A stretch of DNA of 64,000 bases, from NCBI GenBank assembly GCA_016342285.1, contig JAEINQ010000023.1, positions 16,303 to 80,302 of the forward strand. The letters run 5' to 3'. A program made the position numbers and the translations under genes. Of this stretch, positions 62,401 through 64,000 are shown one piece after another. The notes under the pieces were generated by a model. The model searched no databases and was not told the DNA's origin. It saw only the letters and a program-made list of their open reading frames with translations. This DNA is from Desulfobacterales bacterium (GTDB taxonomy: Bacteria > Desulfobacterota > Desulfobacteria > Desulfobacterales > JAEINQ01). How positions within the stretch are numbered: position 1 is the stretch's first letter; every line of letters starts with the position of its first letter.

Positions 62401-64000
62401 ATCCACAGAGCCCTCGACGACCATATCTTCACCGGCTTCAAAATTGACCGAGGCACCGGAAATGTCTCCGGTCACAGTCAGGGTCTCGCCTGCCACTGCA
62501 TTGATTTTTCCATCGGAAGTTGTGGCACCGACGGTCAGATCCGTATCGCTGCTCAGCGCCATGCCGCCGCCGGCCGATACCGTGACACCGGTCGTGGTGA
62601 CGGTGCCGCCGCTGATCAGGGTAAGAATGCCGTCGGTAGCCTTGAGGTTTCCACCCGTTCCAGGATTAATAGAAGTATTGGCTTCGATCATCAGGTCGTT
62701 CCTGGCGATGATGTCGGTATCGTCGGCCTTGACGAAAGTGGTCCCGGCGTTAATGAGGATATCACCGACGGCCGTGGAAAGATCGTCCACGATCACCGAA
62801 CTGCCGGCGTTCATGACGATGTTCTGGCTTGCATTCAGCAGGGCATTGTGGGCGGTATTGTCCGCATCGATGGCCTGTTCCGCCAGGATGTTGATATCAC
62901 CGGCATCGGCCGTGACGTTATCCACGGTTACGTTGTACCCGCGAATCAGCACACTGTCTCCGGACAGATCCGCAGCGGCTGTCACATCTCCAAAATCCAC
63001 GGCGTCGTTGTCCGCATCTGCTACAATCGAAAGAACACCGGCGTCCGCTGTCACCGTATCGCCCAGAGTAACGTCCCCATCCGCCGTTATAGTCACAGAC
63101 TTGCCGCTAAAAATTGTATCACCGTTATCTGTGACAATATCGGTCCCGGCCTTCAGAACCAGCGAACCGCTGGCAGTACCGCCAATAAGCTGTACAGGGC
63201 CTTCTGTGGCCCCAGCCTCTACTCCACCGACAGCTTCCACCAGTACGGCGGCGTCAGCATGGTCCTTGATTGCATTAGCGATATCCGTGGTGTCGTGGCC
63301 TTGGTCTGAATCAATGGTAACCGTGATGTCATCACCGTTAACCGTCACGCTGACGTCATTACCACTGCCGTCATCATCTAAAATCGTTAGCGAGATATTA
63401 TTGCCATTGGTTCCAGCGTTGACTGCAGTCAAGATCAAATCGGTGTTAAATGTCCCCGCTGCATTCAAACTTGATCCGGCTGTCACTGAATTGTTGATAT
63501 CCAGATCAGCCGTAGTCGATTCGATATTAATTGTGCCACCGGCAATCGCACCATCTGCGGTCACTTTTTCAGCCGCCGTAATGCTCACCGCTCCGGCGGC
63601 ACCGTCCACCAGCGCCGTGTTCTGGAACGTCGTCCCAGCAGACACCGTGATCGTACCGGCAGAATCAAGCTCTTCCACCTTCACCGATCCCAGGCCCGTG
63701 ATGGAAATCACATCCGCCGTTACCTCATCGGCCAGCGTGATGTTGCCGTCGGCCGTCAGGGCCGCCACATCCTCAGCCGTGATGGTATCATCGGCCTCGG
63801 TCACGATATTGGTCCCGGCGATCAGCGTCACGCCGCCCACATCCGAATTAATCGTGTTATTGACGTCCAAATCCGCCGTGGTCGATTCGATACTCACCGT
63901 GTCACCGGCAATCGCACCATCCACGGTCACTTTTTCAGCCGCCGTAATGCTCACCGCTCCGGCGGCACCGTCCACCAGCGCCGTGTTCTGGAACGTCGTC
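56413..64000 (-). CDS. Giant beta-helical secreted adhesin, N-terminus beyond window
   Basis: The frame is open from 64000 to the stop at 56413, more than 2,520 residues, and its N-terminus (with any secretion domain) is outside the window. The protein is a long run of about 20-residue beta-strand units rich in Gly, Ala, Thr, Asp and Val (GNITLADEVTADVISIT, GTLFLAS-like steps), typical of parallel beta-helices in filamentous-haemagglutinin-type adhesins. Cys is essentially absent. Two modules of about 95 residues (LILTAVNAGTNGNNISLTILDD, LFLAADSAGAAGDAITLEIL) interrupt the helix. The last 60 residues (VLQALANLQDDLLPSIGSE...EIIEE) are helical and acidic and differ from the repeats. The export route cannot be told. 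Confidence 0.85.
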   Translation of the reverse strand, partial: TTFQNTALVDGAAGAVSITAAEKVTVDGAIAGDTVSIESTTADLDVNNTINSDVGGVTLIAGTNIVTEADDTITAEDVAALTADGNITLADEVTADVISITGLGSVKVEELDSAGTITVSAGTTFQNTALVDGAAGAVSITAAEKVTADGAIAGGTINIESTTADLDINNSVTAGSSLNAAGTFNTDLILTAVNAGTNGNNISLTILDDDGSGNDVSVTVNGDDITVTIDSDQGHDTTDIANAIKDHADAAVLVEAVGGVEAGATEGPVQLIGGTASGSLVLKAGTDIVTDNGDTIFSGKSVTITADGDVTLGDTVTADAGVLSIVADADNDAVDFGDVTAAADLSGDSVLIRGYNVTVDNVTADAGDINILAEQAIDADNTAHNALLNASQNIVMNAGSSVIVDDLSTAVGDILINAGTTFVKADDTDIIARNDLMIEANTSINPGTGGNLKATDGILTLISGGTVTTTGVTVSAGGGMALSSDTDLTVGATTSDGKINAVAGETLTVTGDISGASVNFEAGEDMVVEGSVDSDSDGDPATSGAISLIAADGITIDDNDNTTADVDASGVLTIIADANNDGTGDLSVGETILDESALLTGAVVGISGEKIRLDAVTSTADDITITAADTFQNDSELTSVADVVVISGSSMNIAGGIDAFANVSIAAGGTIQTTGAVEGENISLESTGGNLDIDQTVTASSSAVGTFNSELFLAADSAGAAGDAITLEILDVGGTATPTVGVVGNAITVTIDTANAAHTNAAIADAINTDIGAGGAAELVDATGSASAAAAHAATALIGGGVSGSMTFAASGTFNNAETLTAVDDIAIQSGSTMTLVNDVTAGGGVTLEAGSYLDGSGITVTATDLEASAGGANAGVAIDLDTLVSNLWASTSAAGDITIDNDSGLTVVDVMSHDGTVDISSVGKMTVQKVVSGDAGGTGTDDVLLDTTSGGDIDAGFIQSANDVTLNAAGKITDGAGDVVGNVLTIDAATGVELTTEVASITSAGAKTVSGTGTIAITEKDGVELTRLISDDGAITVTAGGTVTATTVVAGGDQADDDLSIITSAGNINIGTVTADGNDVTLRAEAGALVDATSNVDGAIITLVAGGDGLFSNDIGDAVNAINVDGTTRIDANAAENNGSIWLDNTAGDFMAGRIDAGTGDITIISQQGFTDANANGVLNLVGGIVDVTLNLDGGGPYAFEADTAMDSITIADASAVDIEEADAITITSIGAAGQVDLTANGIITLTDSAITASGQTVNVEGSGIFADNANAIVEITAATLNLTATNGGIGVGEIGVANPLTFNATTIVNADSSAAGGNMALTSTDAFKLGVLDAGSGDVTLVSGGDITDESDADENIIGNNVDISLSAASGSIGMVLKAGADAAIETDINTLTVNSLNVDNGLAIVETDGIDLIDITIASGTMVTDAAGQLRALTVSTGGNAISLEASLGDVVVDSVDAGAATVDITAGGAISELADGDAAADITGTILTLISGAGIGAGNAIETDAGTIGFTAENTVEIYETNGTLSVSGVTTGSANTNNGSIIIATDSTDAGATLTVSGALTANGGGAISLTAGNATADVVINGGAVSSTSGDISIVAGQNITQTGAGDTISTLGDVSLTAGAGNITYNQADGSVSGDDLNLSAVNGTIDVDTSVSTITAQASGLVTIDEVNAVELVNVYSIGAGAITVDAGGKLMATSVVNDSGAVMLRTDNGIVADSTADIVAGTVTANSPVTINADGAILDGAGEVTADTFNLDAKTGIGTAASAVTLVGDGVTTIEANTAAGNIYLDNAPTGAVSLGANGITTGSAGTVSYVQSGQTLTVDNAISSVGGLILLDNVGDIDITAGITSNDGAVNIDSGGTINLGAAISSGAGDVSIDAAGLTTVSAAGSITATNGDVSFGKSLAGAVALAGSPVTTAGGGILFNNAVTLGSDVTLSTGGGAVGGDITFVSTVTGAPSLTLEAGAGNVSLKGLVSVNGGFDSSGADFLYAGASLNTVGSDIVINHTGDVSLSAALSSTGGAINIDAGTLLVNAPIQSGGGDIDLDGTVSITIAGAGDINAGVGQVDIGEFSGGPIATSANVTTAGGNITFHNATTLGDSVTLDTGTAVVGNVTFAGTLDATAANGQGLTVEAGTGAVNFAGAVGGGSPLEQVKVENAGSVTSASTIDTNVFTISNGGAVNLGGTVTSPGGFTSHGISFVYGGTNITTTGSNAITIEHSGAITLNAALNAVSGKISVNSTASNLDLRSAINSTDGEVLLTANGDVTLTGSITTGNATNSAVSVTSGGSIHGDTDSAMDISAVSGTLTMNAGGTIGSPNPLELNVKSLRAHGGGIIKLAATGSISLEDVDSAGGDISITAQDDIVIGDVNAGTQKLSLITGGEIYGGTFHGGEVYLEANYVGYTGATTADVPGSSLTGKALGVSPDGSSLRLYKGARLTSAPAAGAFDATAADGGVYYVGLETYTAQAVLQALANLQDDLLPSIGSEAQADLEFLLRELLKEDAFREPPLGIFIEFGDEEIIEE
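63535..64000 (-). repeat. Near-identical in-frame repeats of the adhesin, 366-bp period
   Basis: The segment ending at 63634 and the segment ending at 64000 share about 100 bases with few differences (for example actttttcagccgccgtaat and gccgtgttctggaacgtcgtc). The offset is 366 bases, or 122 residues, so the repeat keeps the reading frame. More copies are likely beyond the window edge. Confidence 0.85.

Overview
The window is about 58-60% GC and reads as a chromosomal segment of an anaerobic, probably sulfite- or sulfate-reducing deltaproteobacterium (Desulfobacterota, Desulfosarcina-like). The clues are a TRAP transporter beside a glycyl-radical isethionate sulfite-lyase microcompartment locus, a NIL-domain ferredoxin next to mnmA, many signalling GGDEF/STPK/PP2C proteins and a high load of short palindromic intergenic repeats. 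No dsr/apr gene is in the window, so the taxonomic call is an inference.

Layout. 1-9.9 kb: a truncated TPR lipoprotein, RpoH with a histone-H1-like N-tail, tRNA-Arg(TCT), a GGDEF / MinD-like / GGDEF operon, an acyltransferase-hydrolase fusion, and a ferredoxin-mnmA pair. 10-21 kb: mtaB, a DUF3820 protein, a penicillin-acylase-family enzyme with an MFS symporter, a PAS/sigma-54 activator, a Cys-patterned miniprotein and a CaCA antiporter. Several short inverted-repeat elements lie between these genes.

21.3-38.9 kb is the centrepiece: TRAP transporter dctPQM, isethionate sulfite-lyase (islA) and its activase (islB), a divergent amidohydrolase-fold protein with a C-terminal encapsulation-like helix, and an operon of EutQ, phosphotransacetylase, three BMC-H, a PduS-like flavo-Fe-S protein, a PduT-like BMC-T, a BMC-P, a CoA-acylating aldehyde dehydrogenase and EutJ. 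Expected chemistry: isethionate gives acetaldehyde plus sulfite; acetaldehyde goes to acetyl-CoA, acetyl phosphate and acetate plus ATP; electrons go to sulfite reduction. I find a candidate sigma-54 promoter before each of the four transcription units (dctPQM, islA, the amidohydrolase, eutQ-eutJ). Copies of a GCAAAAATGC-like motif lie in the middle of both divergent intergenic regions. This suggests one enhancer-dependent regulon that includes the amidohydrolase-like protein.

39-44.9 kb: an ABC-F ATPase, a YbaK-like deacylase, a TatD hydrolase, an intact amidohydrolase and a SprT/DUF2786 protein. 45-54.6 kb: a signalling island (SPOR-DUF1566, class III cyclase-FHA, PP2C, membrane pseudo-caspase with Ig-like repeats and DUF1566, PP2C, Ser/Thr kinase fused to an extracytoplasmic FGE-sulfatase domain). 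54.7-55.3 kb: a MazF/PemK-type toxin-antitoxin pair. 55.8-64 kb: an OmpH/Skp chaperone downstream of the C-terminal part (more than 2,500 residues) of a giant beta-helical adhesin that runs off the window.
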